From: Ruminococcus sp.
Lineage (GTDB): Bacteria > Bacillota > Clostridia > Oscillospirales > Ruminococcaceae
Length of the DNA: 35,955 nt
Direction of reading: 5' to 3'
Assembly (NCBI GenBank): GCA_031262625.1
Contig: JAISHJ010000049.1
Location: 1 to 35,955, forward strand
Shown here: positions 1 through 10,884 of the stretch, piece by piece
Layout of the letters: every line of letters starts with the position of its first letter
Position numbering within the stretch: the stretch's first letter is position 1
Notes under the pieces: generated by a model
What the model saw: the letters and a program-made list of their open reading frames with translations, nothing else
Databases searched by the model: none
Told to the model about the DNA's origin: nothing
Program-made: the position numbers and the translations under genes

Positions 1-555
1 CGCACCGACGTTATCGAAAAGGTTATCAATGTTGTTGTTCCTAAAGAAATGATGATTGATACAAAGATTTTCGTTAACCCGACAGGACGTTTCGTTATCG
101 GCGGACCTCAGGGCGACAGCGGTCTCACCGGGCGTAAAATTATCGTAGATACATACGGCGGTTACGCTCGTCACGGCGGCGGCGCTTTCTCCGGGAAAGA
201 TCCGACGAAGGTTGACAGGAGCGCGGCTTATGCTGCAAGATATGTTGCTAAGAATATCGTTGCAGCAGGCGTTGCAAGCAAGTGTGAAGTTCAGATAGCT
301 TACGCTATCGGCGTAGCGCACCCGGTTTCCGTAATGGTTGATACCTTCGGAACGGGAAAATATGCGGATGAGAAGATTGCGGAAGCTGTTACGAAGATAT
401 TTGATCTTCGTCCGGCGGCAATTATCGAAACACTTGAACTTCGCAAGCCCCAATATCGTCAGCTTGCGGCATACGGGCACATGGGGCGTGAAGACCTCGG
501 TGTTAAGTGGGAGAAAACCGACCGCATTGACGAGATTAAGGCTGCTCTGTCGTGA
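1..555 (+). CDS. metK: S-adenosylmethionine synthetase, C-terminal part (5' end outside window)
   Basis: Open from base 1 in frame; MetK motifs [62 protein letters not shown]. Confidence 0.97.
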   Translation, partial: RTDVIEKVINVVVPKEMMIDTKIFVNPTGRFVIGGPQGDSGLTGRKIIVDTYGGYARHGGGAFSGKDPTKVDRSAAYAARYVAKNIVAAGVASKCEVQIAYAIGVAHPVSVMVDTFGTGKYADEKIAEAVTKIFDLRPAAIIETLELRKPQYRQLAAYGHMGREDLGVKWEKTDRIDEIKAALS

Positions 556-627
556 ATATCGGCAGACTGACATTTTGTAGTTTACGCCGTCGTTTTACAT
601 AAATTGGTATGCAAGGAAGTTTACCCG

Positions 628-915
628 ATGGATTATAACATTCTATACGAAGTGCCGGATGTAATAGATTTTTATGTTCTGGCAATCGGACAAAATTGTT
701 ATGTCTACAAAAACCACTCAATCGTTCATGATATAAATATCGCACGAAAATTCGTTACCATAAGTGCCTCCCACCGTTATGCACGTTCAATCGGTATTAA
801 AGACTACCGTCTTATCGGTGTGAAAAATTACGATGAAGACGGGCGCCGTATACAAAAGCTTGTTTTCATAAAGCCGCGCAGTAAGAAAACGGAGGAAAAT
901 GACACCGTTACATAG
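628..915 (+). CDS. small hypothetical protein (95 aa)
   Basis: ATG at 628 with AAGGAAG about 7 nt upstream; the track start at 604 is a TTG. No family recognised. Confidence 0.6.
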   Translation: MDYNILYEVPDVIDFYVLAIGQNCYVYKNHSIVHDINIARKFVTISASHRYARSIGIKDYRLIGVKNYDEDGRRIQKLVFIKPRSKKTEENDTVT

Positions 916-941
916 TTAATGCATATAAATTTTGCAGTGAA

Positions 942-975
942 AAGCCTCCTTGGGTAAAAATTCCTAAGGAGGTTT
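942..975 (+). terminator. probable rho-independent terminator after the 628-915 ORF
   Basis: AAGCCTCCTTGGG-taaaaatt-CCTAAGGAGGTTT, 13-bp stem including G.T pairs, followed by a T-rich gtttattt. Confidence 0.65.
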
Positions 976-1170
976 GTTTATTTGGAGGTAATAAATGAAA
1001 ATAGTACACAAAAAATAGACTTTTATTGGCTCGATTTTTTCACTATATTACAAAATATTTTAGTTAATATTTAATAAGATATTTGTTAATATATATATAT
1101 TATAATAAAAAAGTACGTTTTCTATATACCTATTTAAATAGATTATATTCATTACAGAACGGAGCTTAAT

Positions 1171-1440
1171 ATGAGGGCGGTTATAACCGTAATCGGCAAG
1201 GATAATGTCGGAATTTTAGCGAAGGTAAGCGGTGTTTGCGCAAACCTTAACGCGAACGTTACCGATGTAACCCAGAGCGTGCTTGACGATATGTTCGCAA
1301 TGATTATGCTCGCGGATATTACTAATATGAACACGGATTTTTCCGTGCTTGCAGACACCATGACCGAACTCGGAAAGACTCTCGGGCTCGCTATCCACAC
1401 CATGCATGAAGATATCTTCACTGCCATGCACGGAATATAA
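1171..1440 (+). CDS. ACT domain protein (UPF0237-like)
   Basis: 89 aa, MRAVITVIGKDNVGILAKVSGVCANLNANVTDVTQSVLDDMFAMIM; immediately upstream of its usual PFL/UPF0210 partner. Confidence 0.9.
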   Translation: MRAVITVIGKDNVGILAKVSGVCANLNANVTDVTQSVLDDMFAMIMLADITNMNTDFSVLADTMTELGKTLGLAIHTMHEDIFTAMHGI

Positions 1441-1455
1441 GGCGGAGGTTTTGTT

Positions 1456-2814
1456 TTGGTAAATACTTCCGATATTTTAGAGACCATCCGTATGATACAG
1501 GACGAAAACCTTGACATACGAACGATTACTATGGGGATTAGTCTCACCGACTGTATCGACTCCGACATAACTAAAGCTAATACGAAAATTTACGATAAAA
1601 TATGCAAAAAAGCGGAGAATCTTGTTTTTGTTGGTAATACTATAGAGAAAGAATACGGAATTCCCATAATTAACAAGCGGCTTTCGATTACGCCTATCTC
1701 GATTATTTCAGCCGCTACTCAAAGCGAATCGCCTGTAGCTTTCGCGAAAACGATGGATAAAGCAGCCGAAACTGTCGGAGTTAACCTTATCGGCGGTTAT
1801 ACGGCGCTGGTACAAAAAGGCTTTTCTGCCGGTGACCGTGAACTTATCGAGTCTATTCCCGAAGCTTTATCCGAAACCTCCCGCGTATGCTCCTCCGTAA
1901 ATATCGGAAGTACAAAAACCGGGATTAACCTTGATGCCTGCGCTTTGATGGGTAGGATTGTTAAGGAAACAGCAGAGCGGACGGTGAATAATAAGTGTTT
2001 CGGTGCGGCAAAGCTTGTGGTATTTTGTAACGCCGTTGACGACAACCCCTTTATGGCAGGAGCATTCCACGGTGTGGGAGAGCCTGACTGTATTATAAAT
2101 GTCGGTGTTTCGGGACCGGGTGTCGTACGCTCCGCGCTGTCAAAATATAAAGGCGCGGATATTACAGAAATAGCCGATGTAATAAAGAAAACTTCTTATA
2201 AAATTACCCGCGTGGGACAGCTTGTGGGTACAGTCGCGGCAGAGCGGTTAGGCGTACCCTTCGGTATAGTTGACCTATCTCTTGCTCCGACTCCTGCAAT
2301 TGGCGACTCTGTCGCTCATATACTCGAAGAAATCGGGCTTGAAAAATGCGGCTGCCCGGGAACTACGGCGGCACTTGCGCTCCTTAACGATGCTGTTAAA
2401 AAGGGCGGAGTAATGGCTTGCTCGAAAATCGGCGGACTTTCCGGAGCATTTATACCTGTTTCGGAGGATGCCGGAATGATAGACGCCGCAGTCTGCGGTT
2501 CATTAACACTTGAAAAGCTTGAAGCTATGACGGCGGTATGTTCCGTCGGCATAGATATGGTAATAATCCCCGGAGATACTTCTCACGAGACGATTGCTGC
2601 CATAATTGCCGACGAAGCGGCAATAGGTATGGTTAACAACAAGACAACTGCTGTGAGAATTATTCCTGCAATCGGCATGAAGCCCGGCGAGGAGCTTGAC
2701 TGGGGAGGACTTTTCGGAAAAGGTCCGGTAATGCCGGTAAATACCTATTCTCCCGCAAAATTTATAAGCCGCGGCGGACTTATTCCGGCACCGCTTCACA
2801 GCTTGAAGAATTAA
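1456..2814 (+). CDS. PFL family protein (UPF0210/DUF711)
   Basis: 452 aa; TTG start with GGCGGAGG upstream; motifs [22 protein letters not shown] and [29 protein letters not shown]. Confidence 0.9.
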   Translation: MVNTSDILETIRMIQDENLDIRTITMGISLTDCIDSDITKANTKIYDKICKKAENLVFVGNTIEKEYGIPIINKRLSITPISIISAATQSESPVAFAKTMDKAAETVGVNLIGGYTALVQKGFSAGDRELIESIPEALSETSRVCSSVNIGSTKTGINLDACALMGRIVKETAERTVNNKCFGAAKLVVFCNAVDDNPFMAGAFHGVGEPDCIINVGVSGPGVVRSALSKYKGADITEIADVIKKTSYKITRVGQLVGTVAAERLGVPFGIVDLSLAPTPAIGDSVAHILEEIGLEKCGCPGTTAALALLNDAVKKGGVMACSKIGGLSGAFIPVSEDAGMIDAAVCGSLTLEKLEAMTAVCSVGIDMVIIPGDTSHETIAAIIADEAAIGMVNNKTTAVRIIPAIGMKPGEELDWGGLFGKGPVMPVNTYSPAKFISRGGLIPAPLHSLKN

Positions 2815-2842
2815 AAATATAATAGTTAGGGGTGATAATCGG

Positions 2843-3157
2843 ATGGAAGAAAACATAATCTCGGATATCATTGAAATAGACGAGCAGGCAAAAGACAAGA
2901 TGGCGGATGCCGATAAAAAGCGTATTCAGATTATCGCAAGCGCGAAATCCGAACGCGATGAAATAATATCCGACAAACTCAAAAAAACACATGAAAAGCT
3001 TGCTGCAATCGAAAAATCCGAAAACGATAAGGCTGCCGATAAAAATACAGTAATCGAAGAGAATAAACAAACGGAAATCAGCCGTATAGACAACATATTT
3101 GCTGAAAAAAGCAACGGTTGGGTTGAAGAAATAGTTAAGGCGATAATAAACAGCTAA
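2843..3157 (+). CDS. V/A-type ATPase peripheral-stalk subunit (G/H-like), coiled coil
   Basis: 104 aa charged helical protein at the head of the V-ATPase operon; ATG preceded by AGGGGTG. Confidence 0.7.
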   Translation: MEENIISDIIEIDEQAKDKMADADKKRIQIIASAKSERDEIISDKLKKTHEKLAAIEKSENDKAADKNTVIEENKQTEISRIDNIFAEKSNGWVEEIVKAIINS

Positions 3158-3191
3158 GCAACGAAAATTATCGGAAGAGGGAGGGTATGTT

Positions 3192-4229
3192 TTGAGGATA
3201 GATGACCATAACGCGACGGTTGCCAAGCTTCGTGCTATGTACGGAAAACGCCTGAAAATTGCGGATTATAACGAACTTGCCGCCCAGCGCCGTATTTCTG
3301 ACATTGCCGAGATGCTCCGCAATAAGCAAAATTACTCCGACACCCTCTCCGGCATCAACTCAAACACTATTCACCGCGGGATGCTTGAAGATCTGCTCCG
3401 CAGAAGCGTTTACGACAACTACAGCAAGATAACCGGTTTTGAACATATAGCAGGCGAAATGTTCTTCGATTATCGTCAGGTTCAGGCGGAAGTGCGCGAG
3501 ATATTAAACGCTATTCATTATATTAACGCGAAATCGGAACAGCATATCGAAAAGATGCCGATGTATCTTGATAAGCTGACACGGTTTTCGCAGATTGAAA
3601 TGGCGAAAGCCCGCACAAAGGATGACCTTTTGAAGGTTATTGCGAAGACGCCTTACCACGAAATAATCGAAAAAATTCCGCTGCGGAAAAGCGGAAAAAT
3701 GGATTATAATCCTATAGAAAAGGCTCTCCGAAGCTATCAATACGAACATATTTTAAGTAACGATTATTTTCAGACGGAGGAGTCCCGTCCGCTTTATAAT
3801 CTTATTACGATAGATATTGAGCTTATCAATATAATTAATGCATATCGCATGACTGAATATTTTGAGTACACTCCCGAAAAGATACGCGATAATATGCTTC
3901 CTTTCCCCGGGAAACTCAACTATGCTATACGCAACGACCTCTTGAATGCTCCCGACGGAAAAGAATTTATCGCGCGTTTTTCCCACAGCTATTATGGGCG
4001 GGTCATGACTGCAAGAGGAATTGAAATTAACGGCGACCTTGAAATTGAAGCGCAGAAACTCCGTTACCAATACGCCAGACACGCTCTCCACACTTCAACT
4101 TCACCGATGCTTTCGGTATACGCTTATATGTTTCTTTTTGAAACGGAAGTTAATAATATCACGACAATTATTGAGGGCATAAGGTATGGTTTAGCGGAAA
4201 AAGAACTCTTTGAAATGATAGTAATTTAA
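3192..4229 (+). CDS. ntpC: V/A-type ATP synthase subunit C
   Basis: 345 aa; subunit C/d-like sequence and operon position; TTG start with GAGGGAGGG upstream. Confidence 0.85.
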   Translation: MRIDDHNATVAKLRAMYGKRLKIADYNELAAQRRISDIAEMLRNKQNYSDTLSGINSNTIHRGMLEDLLRRSVYDNYSKITGFEHIAGEMFFDYRQVQAEVREILNAIHYINAKSEQHIEKMPMYLDKLTRFSQIEMAKARTKDDLLKVIAKTPYHEIIEKIPLRKSGKMDYNPIEKALRSYQYEHILSNDYFQTEESRPLYNLITIDIELINIINAYRMTEYFEYTPEKIRDNMLPFPGKLNYAIRNDLLNAPDGKEFIARFSHSYYGRVMTARGIEINGDLEIEAQKLRYQYARHALHTSTSPMLSVYAYMFLFETEVNNITTIIEGIRYGLAEKELFEMIVI

Positions 4230-4247
4230 TAAAAAAGGGGGGACATC

Positions 4248-6200
4248 ATGGCATCAATAGAAAGAATGACTCTTGTTAATATCGCCGGAATGACGAAAGA
4301 CCTTGACATGACACTTATGAAGCTTTCGGAATGCGGCTGCTTTCATATTGAATCGGCAACAGGGCTTGCGGATAAAAAGCGCGGCTTTAATGTTGATAAG
4401 GAGATAAACCCCTATATCGCGCCGCTTAAGACGCTTCAGGAAATCTCCGCAAGGTATGGCGTTAACTACGAGTTTGTTGATTATTCCGATGTTGACGGAA
4501 AAAGCGTTGACGCGATAAATCACTACCTTAAAGACACTCTTGAAAAGCTTGAAAAATTCGCGGAGAAGAAAAAAGATCTTAACGAATCTCTTTCCGTACA
4601 TGAACAGGCGCTTTTCCAGATAGAGCATCTTTCGGGCATGAGCGTTGATTTCCAGAGACTTTTCCACTGTGAACACATAAAGGTTCGTTTCGGGCGAATT
4701 CCTGTTGACAGCTACGCGAAACTGCCGTACTATAACGAGAAGGTTTTCTATTTCACCTACTTCTCGAAGGAAAAAGAGTTCTATTGGGGTGTATATTTTG
4801 TCCCGGTAAACTATTCGGCGGAAGTTGATGAAATTTTCGACAGTTTATATTTCGAGCGTATGCATATCCCTGATTTTGTCGAGGGGAAGGGCGTTGATGC
4901 ACTCGATGCGATGAACAAAGCAATTTCGGACGACAAAGCCGGGATTGAAGACTGCGAAGATAATATTGCGGAGATTTTAGCGACAGAAAGGAACAGTCTT
5001 AACAAAATTTATTCGCGTATACTCACTCAGCATGACCAGTTTGAATTGCGGAGCAAAGCCGCAATTGTTAACGCAAAATTCTACATTGTCGGATTCATTC
5101 CTTCCTCCTTTAACGATGAATTCCAGCGAATCTTTGAGCCGATAACAAGCGTTTCGATAGTCATGCAGCCTGCGGAGGAAAACGGAAAACTAAAGCCGCC
5201 GATTAAGCTTAATAACAACAAATTCTCCGAACCGTTCGGTATGTTTGTCGAGATGTACGGACTGCCGTCGTATAACGGCTTCAACCCGACTAATCTTGTC
5301 GCGATTACCTACACGCTTCTTTTCGGAATGATGTTCGGTGATATGGGGCACGGCTTCTGTGTGGCACTCCTCGGGTTCATTCTCTGGCACAGAAAAAAGA
5401 TGGCGCTCGGCAGGATTATGGAGCGTATCGGCTGTTCAAGTATGATTTTCGGATTTTTATTCGGAAGCATATTCGGATTTGAAGACCTTCCCGTATTTAA
5501 CCACATATTTACTGCGATCGGTCTCGGCGGTATACTGCCGTTCCACACCGCAAATACCGCAAATGCACTGCCGATAATCATCGGCGCGATCGCCCTCGGT
5601 ATTATAATAATGATTATATCAATCGTTATCAATATCGTCACCGGCGTTAGGGCGAAGGAATACGAAGAAGCACTCTTTGCAAACAACGGCATCGCGGGAC
5701 TCATATTCTTTGTAGGAATACTCGTTATGATGCTTTCGATGGTGTTAAAATGGGGTATCGTTACGCCGCTTTATGTTGTTCTTGTGGTAGTGCTGCCGCT
5801 ACTTGTTATGTTCATGCGCGACCCGCTGAGTAAGTGGGTAAGGCGTGAACCATATAAATTCGGAAGTATGGGTGAATTTATTGCGACAAACTTCTTTGAA
5901 CTGTTTGAATTCTTGCTCGGATACGCTTCAAATGCACTTTCCTTTGTAAGAATCGGCGGATTCGTCCTCTCCCACGCGATAATGATGTCTGTTGTAATGC
6001 TCCTTGCCGGAGTAGAAAGCGGACACCCTAACATCTTCATAATTATCTTCGGTAACCTCTTTGTTATGGGGCTTGAAGGATTTATAGTAGCAATTCAGGT
6101 TTTAAGACTTGAGTTTTACGAAATCTTCTCACGCTTTTATAAAGGAAACGGTAAGGCATTTACCCCGGTTAAACTCCAAACCCACGTTATTGAAAAGTAA
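4248..6200 (+). CDS. ntpI: V/A-type ATP synthase subunit I (a-subunit)
   Basis: 650 aa; soluble N-terminal half then multi-TM C-terminal half with LLFGMMFGDMGHG and LLGYASNALSFVRIGGFVLSHA. Confidence 0.97.
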   Translation: MASIERMTLVNIAGMTKDLDMTLMKLSECGCFHIESATGLADKKRGFNVDKEINPYIAPLKTLQEISARYGVNYEFVDYSDVDGKSVDAINHYLKDTLEKLEKFAEKKKDLNESLSVHEQALFQIEHLSGMSVDFQRLFHCEHIKVRFGRIPVDSYAKLPYYNEKVFYFTYFSKEKEFYWGVYFVPVNYSAEVDEIFDSLYFERMHIPDFVEGKGVDALDAMNKAISDDKAGIEDCEDNIAEILATERNSLNKIYSRILTQHDQFELRSKAAIVNAKFYIVGFIPSSFNDEFQRIFEPITSVSIVMQPAEENGKLKPPIKLNNNKFSEPFGMFVEMYGLPSYNGFNPTNLVAITYTLLFGMMFGDMGHGFCVALLGFILWHRKKMALGRIMERIGCSSMIFGFLFGSIFGFEDLPVFNHIFTAIGLGGILPFHTANTANALPIIIGAIALGIIIMIISIVINIVTGVRAKEYEEALFANNGIAGLIFFVGILVMMLSMVLKWGIVTPLYVVLVVVLPLLVMFMRDPLSKWVRREPYKFGSMGEFIATNFFELFEFLLGYASNALSFVRIGGFVLSHAIMMSVVMLLAGVESGHPNIFIIIFGNLFVMGLEGFIVAIQVLRLEFYEIFSRFYKGNGKAFTPVKLQTHVIEK

Positions 6201-6233
6201 AATTCCATCATATTTAAGTGAGGTAATAAAAAC

Positions 6234-6680
6234 ATGAGCATAGCATTAATTTTCATACTCCCGTTAATAGTTACGGCACTCCTTTTCGTTCCCTTTATGG
6301 TAAAATCAAAGAAAGGTCTTAACGTTAAGAAGGCTATCGTCGCTAACCTCTGCGCATTCTTTGCGGTGCTTTCCCTCTGTATAGCTGTTCCTATGGGCGT
6401 TTCGGCGGCAGATGAAGAAACAGCTTCTGCGACAAGCACTTCGGAAGCGGCTGACTCCGGGCTTTCAGATAAGGCGTTTGCTTATATCGGCGCGGCACTT
6501 GCGGTAGGACTTGGTTCTCTCGGATGCGGTATCGCGGTTGGTAAGGCTGCTCCTGCGGCAATCGGCGCGGTTTCGGAAGATCCTTCTTCCTTCTCAAAAT
6601 CTCTCATATTCGTAGCTCTCGGCGAAGGTGTTGCTATCTATGGTCTCCTTATCGCCTTCCTTCTCATATTCCAATCATAA
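6234..6680 (+). CDS. ntpK: V/A-type ATP synthase subunit K (c-ring) with N-terminal hydrophobic extension
   Basis: 148 aa; C-terminal hairpin AYIGAALAVGLGSLGCGIAVGKAAPAAIGAVSEDP...FVALGEGVAIYGLLIAF. Confidence 0.95.
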   Translation: MSIALIFILPLIVTALLFVPFMVKSKKGLNVKKAIVANLCAFFAVLSLCIAVPMGVSAADEETASATSTSEAADSGLSDKAFAYIGAALAVGLGSLGCGIAVGKAAPAAIGAVSEDPSSFSKSLIFVALGEGVAIYGLLIAFLLIFQS

Positions 6681-6692
6681 CGGAAGATAACT

Positions 6693-7001
6693 ATGTATTT
6701 TTTTCTGATTTCCGATAATGTAGATACACAAGTCGGTATGAGACTTGCAGGGGTTGACGGAATAGTAGTCCACGAAAAGAAGGAATTCAAGGAAGCCTTA
6801 CTTAACGCAATGGAAGTTAAGGAAACGGCAGTAATACTCATAACAAGCAGACTTTTTAACCTTGCCCCCGATTTCGTGTTTGACTTAAAACTAAACCGCC
6901 GCAGTCCTTTAATCGTGGAGATTCCCGACCGTCACGCGTCGGTTAATGTCACCGATAATATCGCGAAATATATCGAGTCGGCAATCGGCTTGAAGCTTTA
7001 A
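6693..7001 (+). CDS. V/A-type ATP synthase subunit F
   Basis: 102 aa; MYFFLISDNVDTQVGMRLAGVDGIVVHEKKEF...VILITSRLF, with operon context. Confidence 0.9.
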   Translation: MYFFLISDNVDTQVGMRLAGVDGIVVHEKKEFKEALLNAMEVKETAVILITSRLFNLAPDFVFDLKLNRRSPLIVEIPDRHASVNVTDNIAKYIESAIGLKL

Positions 7002-7027
7002 GTTTTATACATTGAGGTGTTTTATTC

Positions 7028-7609
7028 ATGGCAGATGATGCTAAGTTATCGCGGTTTATAGATGCGGTAAACGAAGACATAGATTCAAAAGTCGCGGTAA
7101 TAATAAGCGGCGCGGAGAATGAGCGGGACGGTATACTGTCCGATGCTAAATCTCAAGCCGATGAACAGGCGGCAAAGCTTTATGACACAAATATGAAACG
7201 CATTACACAGAAGATTACAAGGCAGGTATCGCAGAACGAATTTACTGCGAAAAAAGAGATTCTAAAGCACCGCGAGGAACTTACAGAAAAGCTTTTTAAT
7301 GAAGTTACCGATAAGCTTTTAGAACTTCATAACTCCGCCGGCTATGTGGATATACTTTCAAAACGGCTTGCGATGCTTAACGTTGACAGCGGTTCTGAAA
7401 TTTCTGTTTCGCCGGATGATATGAAGTATGCAGATACGCTTAAAAAGTCACTCAAAACAGACAACGTAACCTTTACACCCGACAGCGCAATTCGTTACGG
7501 CGGATTTTCGATTTACAATAAACATAACGGAACAATAATAGATAAAACCTTTGACGGCGCGATTGACGAACAGCGCGTCCTGTTTACCAACCGTAACATC
7601 TTCGCATAA
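7028..7609 (+). CDS. V/A-type ATP synthase subunit E
   Basis: 193 aa helical stalk protein, DEQRVLFTNRNIFA C-terminus, upstream of subunit A. Confidence 0.88.
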   Translation: MADDAKLSRFIDAVNEDIDSKVAVIISGAENERDGILSDAKSQADEQAAKLYDTNMKRITQKITRQVSQNEFTAKKEILKHREELTEKLFNEVTDKLLELHNSAGYVDILSKRLAMLNVDSGSEISVSPDDMKYADTLKKSLKTDNVTFTPDSAIRYGGFSIYNKHNGTIIDKTFDGAIDEQRVLFTNRNIFA

Positions 7610-7637
7610 AAATAGGTAAAACAGAGGGAGAAATACA

Positions 7638-9389
7638 TTGAATACAGTATTTGGTATTAACGGACCGGTTGTAAAGGTTCGTGATACGAAGTCGTTCTCT
7701 ATGATGGAGATGGTTTTCGTCGGAAAAAAGCGGCTTATCGGCGAGATAATCGGGATTAATTCCGATGAGACGACTATTCAGGTTTACGAATCGACTACCG
7801 GGCTTATGCCGGGCGAACCTGTTGTAGGTTCGGGTGCGCCTATGTCCGCGACACTCGGTCCCGGTATCCTTGCTAATATTTTCGACGGAATCGAGCGCCC
7901 CTTAAAATCGCTCGAAGCCGTTACCGGTGCGTTTATTGCCGAGGGCGCGGCGGTTACTACCCTTGATGAAGATAAAAAATGGGAAGTAACGCTTAACGTC
8001 AAGCCCGGCGACACAGTTTCCGGCGGGCAGATTTTCGCAACCTGTCCCGAAACTCCTGTTATAATGCACAAATGCTTAGTTCCTCCCGATATATCAGGTG
8101 AGGTTACTTGGGTTGCTTCCGACGGCGAATACACGATAGTTGACAAAATCGCTGTTGTTAAGGCTTCCGACGGCACTGAGCATGAACTTAAGCTTGCGCA
8201 AAAATGGCCTATTAAAATTCCCCGCCCGATTACTAAACGTGTAGCGGTTTCACGCCCGCTTATTACAGGGCAGAGGATCATTGATACAATTATTCCCATT
8301 TCAAAGGGCGGCACGGCGGCAATTCCGGGCGGCTTCGGTACAGGGAAAACTATGACCCAGCATCAGCTTGCGAAATGGTGCGATGCGGATATTATCGTCT
8401 ATATCGGCTGCGGCGAGCGCGGAAATGAGATGACACAGGTTCTCGAAGAATTCACGGGGCTTGTTGACCCGAAGACGGGCAATGCTCTCACCGACAGAAC
8501 CGTGCTTATCGCTAACACTTCTAATATGCCGGTTGCAGCGAGAGAAGCTTCCATTTACACCGGAATTACTCTTGCTGAATACTATCGCGACATGGGTTAC
8601 CATATCGCTATTATGGCGGATTCAACCTCACGCTGGGCGGAAGCGCTCCGCGAAATAAGCGGCAGACTTGAAGAAATGCCGGCAGAGGAAGGTTTCCCGG
8701 CGTATCTTCCGTCAAGGCTTTCGGAATTTTACGAGCGTGCAGGCTATGTTGAAACGCTTTCCGACAGCGAAGGTTCCGTTACAATTATCGGTGCAGTTTC
8801 ACCGCAGGGCGCAGACTTCTCCGAGCCTGTTACGCAGAATACAAAACGTTTTGTGCGTTGCTTTTGGGCGCTTGACAAAAACTTAGCGTATGCGCGCCAT
8901 TACCCCGCGATTAACTGGAACGACAGTTACTCCGAATATGCGGACGAACTTGCGGAGTATTACCACGATAATGTTAACATAGATTTCATGAGTTATCGCC
9001 AGCAGATTGCCAATATCCTCCATGAGGAGAGCAAACTCATGGAGATTGTAAAGCTTATCGGGTCGGATGTTTTACCGGAAGACCAAAAGCTTGTTATCGA
9101 AATTGCTTCGGTTGTCAGAATAGGATTTTTACAGCAAAACGCCTACCATAAAGATGACACCTATGTTCCGCTTGATAAGCAGTTTAAGATGATGAACAGC
9201 ATACTTCACCTTTACGACAAGTGTAAAGCAGCAGTGGCGAGCGGAATTCCCGTTTCTGAAATTTCAAAAACAGGTGTTTTCGACAAGGTTACTAAGATGA
9301 AATATGACATACCGAACGACAAACCGCAGTTCTTCAACGTGCTTGATACTGAAGTTGAAGAAACGCTTAAAAACATTAAAAAGGAGTAG
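7638..9389 (+). CDS. ntpA: V/A-type ATP synthase catalytic subunit A
   Basis: 583 aa; P-loop GGFGTGKTMTQHQLAKWCDADIIVYIGCGERGNEMTQVL; TTG start with GAGGGAG upstream. Confidence 0.98.
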   Translation: MNTVFGINGPVVKVRDTKSFSMMEMVFVGKKRLIGEIIGINSDETTIQVYESTTGLMPGEPVVGSGAPMSATLGPGILANIFDGIERPLKSLEAVTGAFIAEGAAVTTLDEDKKWEVTLNVKPGDTVSGGQIFATCPETPVIMHKCLVPPDISGEVTWVASDGEYTIVDKIAVVKASDGTEHELKLAQKWPIKIPRPITKRVAVSRPLITGQRIIDTIIPISKGGTAAIPGGFGTGKTMTQHQLAKWCDADIIVYIGCGERGNEMTQVLEEFTGLVDPKTGNALTDRTVLIANTSNMPVAAREASIYTGITLAEYYRDMGYHIAIMADSTSRWAEALREISGRLEEMPAEEGFPAYLPSRLSEFYERAGYVETLSDSEGSVTIIGAVSPQGADFSEPVTQNTKRFVRCFWALDKNLAYARHYPAINWNDSYSEYADELAEYYHDNVNIDFMSYRQQIANILHEESKLMEIVKLIGSDVLPEDQKLVIEIASVVRIGFLQQNAYHKDDTYVPLDKQFKMMNSILHLYDKCKAAVASGIPVSEISKTGVFDKVTKMKYDIPNDKPQFFNVLDTEVEETLKNIKKE

Positions 9390-9398
9390 GCGGATATT

Positions 9399-10805
9399 AT
9401 GGCACTTCAATATGTCGGCTTAAAAGAGATTAACGGTCCGCTTATCGTCCTTGATAACGTAAGCAATGCGTTTTATGACGAGATGGTGGAAATAAAGCTT
9501 GAAAACGGCACTTCCCGTATGGGACGTGTGGTTGAGATACAGGGGCGGCGCGTAGTTCTCCAAGTATTTGAGGGAACGAAAGGCTTGTCACTCGAAAATA
9601 CACGTACAAGATTTATCGGTAAACCGATGGAGATGCCGCTGTCTACAGACCTTTTGGGGCGTGTATTCTCCGGCGCAGGAAGACCGATTGACGGACTGGG
9701 CGACATCTTCGCGGAAAGTGCAGCAGACGTTAACGGAAAGCCTCTAAACCCTGTTTCCCGCGAATACCCCCGAAACTATATACGTACCGGAATTTCCGCG
9801 ATAGATGCGCTTATGACTTTAATCCGCGGGCAGAAACTCCCGATATTTTCGGGCTCGGGTCTGTCGCACAATAAGCTTGCGGTACAGATTGTACGTCAGG
9901 CGCAGATTACAGACGACAGCGGCGTTACAAGCGACGACTTCGCGATAGTTTTCGCTGCAATGGGCGTAAAAAATGACGTTGCGGAATATTTCCGCAAATC
10001 CTTCGAGGAAACAGGCGTACTCTCAAGAGTAGTTATGTTTTTAAACCTCTCTAACGACCCGATTATCGAACGTATTTTAACTCCGCGCTGTGCTTTGGCA
10101 GTTGCGGAATATCTTGCATTTGAAAAGGATATGCATATCCTTGTTATCCTCACAGATATGACTTCTTACGCCGAAGCAGTCCGCGAATTTTCAAGTTCTA
10201 AGGGCGAAATTCCCGGGCGTAAAGGCTTCCCGGGTTACCTTTATTCCGACCTTGCTTCGATTTACGAAAGAGCCGGTATTATAAATACCGCGAAAGGTTC
10301 TGTTACACAAATTCCGATACTGACAATGCCTAACGACGATATTACTCACCCTGTTCCTGACTTAACCGGATATATCACAGAGGGGCAGATTGTTCTTGAC
10401 AGAACCCTCGACCAGACGGGAGTTTATCCTTCAATCAGTGTCCTGCCGTCACTTTCAAGGCTTATGAAGGACGGTATCGGCGAAGGTTATACCAGAGATG
10501 ACCACGCCGACGTTTCTAACCAGCTTTTCGCTGCATACGCGAAGGTACAGGATGCGAGAGCGCTTGCTCAGGTTATCGGCGAAGATGAACTCTCCGACAC
10601 AGATAAAGCTTATATGAAGTTCGGTAAGCTTTTTGAAAAATATTTCGTTGCCCAACGCCCGGACGAAAACCGCACTATTGAAGAAACTCTCGACCTTGGT
10701 TGGGCTCTCCTCTCAACCATGCCGCGCAGTCTCCTTGATCGAGTAAGCGATGATGTTCTTGACAAACATTATGACCCCGAAAAAGCGGAGAATTACAAGG
10801 TTTAG
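9399..10805 (+). CDS. ntpB: V/A-type ATP synthase subunit B
   Basis: 468 aa; [66 protein letters not shown]. Confidence 0.98.
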   Translation: MALQYVGLKEINGPLIVLDNVSNAFYDEMVEIKLENGTSRMGRVVEIQGRRVVLQVFEGTKGLSLENTRTRFIGKPMEMPLSTDLLGRVFSGAGRPIDGLGDIFAESAADVNGKPLNPVSREYPRNYIRTGISAIDALMTLIRGQKLPIFSGSGLSHNKLAVQIVRQAQITDDSGVTSDDFAIVFAAMGVKNDVAEYFRKSFEETGVLSRVVMFLNLSNDPIIERILTPRCALAVAEYLAFEKDMHILVILTDMTSYAEAVREFSSSKGEIPGRKGFPGYLYSDLASIYERAGIINTAKGSVTQIPILTMPNDDITHPVPDLTGYITEGQIVLDRTLDQTGVYPSISVLPSLSRLMKDGIGEGYTRDDHADVSNQLFAAYAKVQDARALAQVIGEDELSDTDKAYMKFGKLFEKYFVAQRPDENRTIEETLDLGWALLSTMPRSLLDRVSDDVLDKHYDPEKAENYKV

Positions 10806-10806
10806 C

Positions 10807-10884
10807 GTGGGTAGACGACGACTGTACAAAGATAAGAAACGGTTACGGAGACTGTACAGAGAAGGCACAGGGATGTCGGATTAA
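10807..10884 (+). CDS. candidate micro-ORF, 25 codons, Arg-rich (MGRRRLYKDKKRLRRLYREGTGMSD)
   Basis: GTG start 1 nt after the ntpB stop (TAGcGTG), AAGG 6-7 nt upstream, ends TAA at 10882-10884; not in the ORF track because of length. Confidence 0.35.
   Translation: MGRRRLYKDKKRLRRLYREGTGMSD

Noticed and set aside
1152-1568. 138-aa - strand ORF over the ACT/PFL junction
   Set aside because: Shadow of two recognisable + strand genes; translation is Ser/Ile-rich without family features.
7784-8314. 176-aa - strand ORF inside ntpA
   Set aside because: Antisense of a highly conserved ATPase gene; low-complexity Ser/Pro/Thr translation, no SD support.
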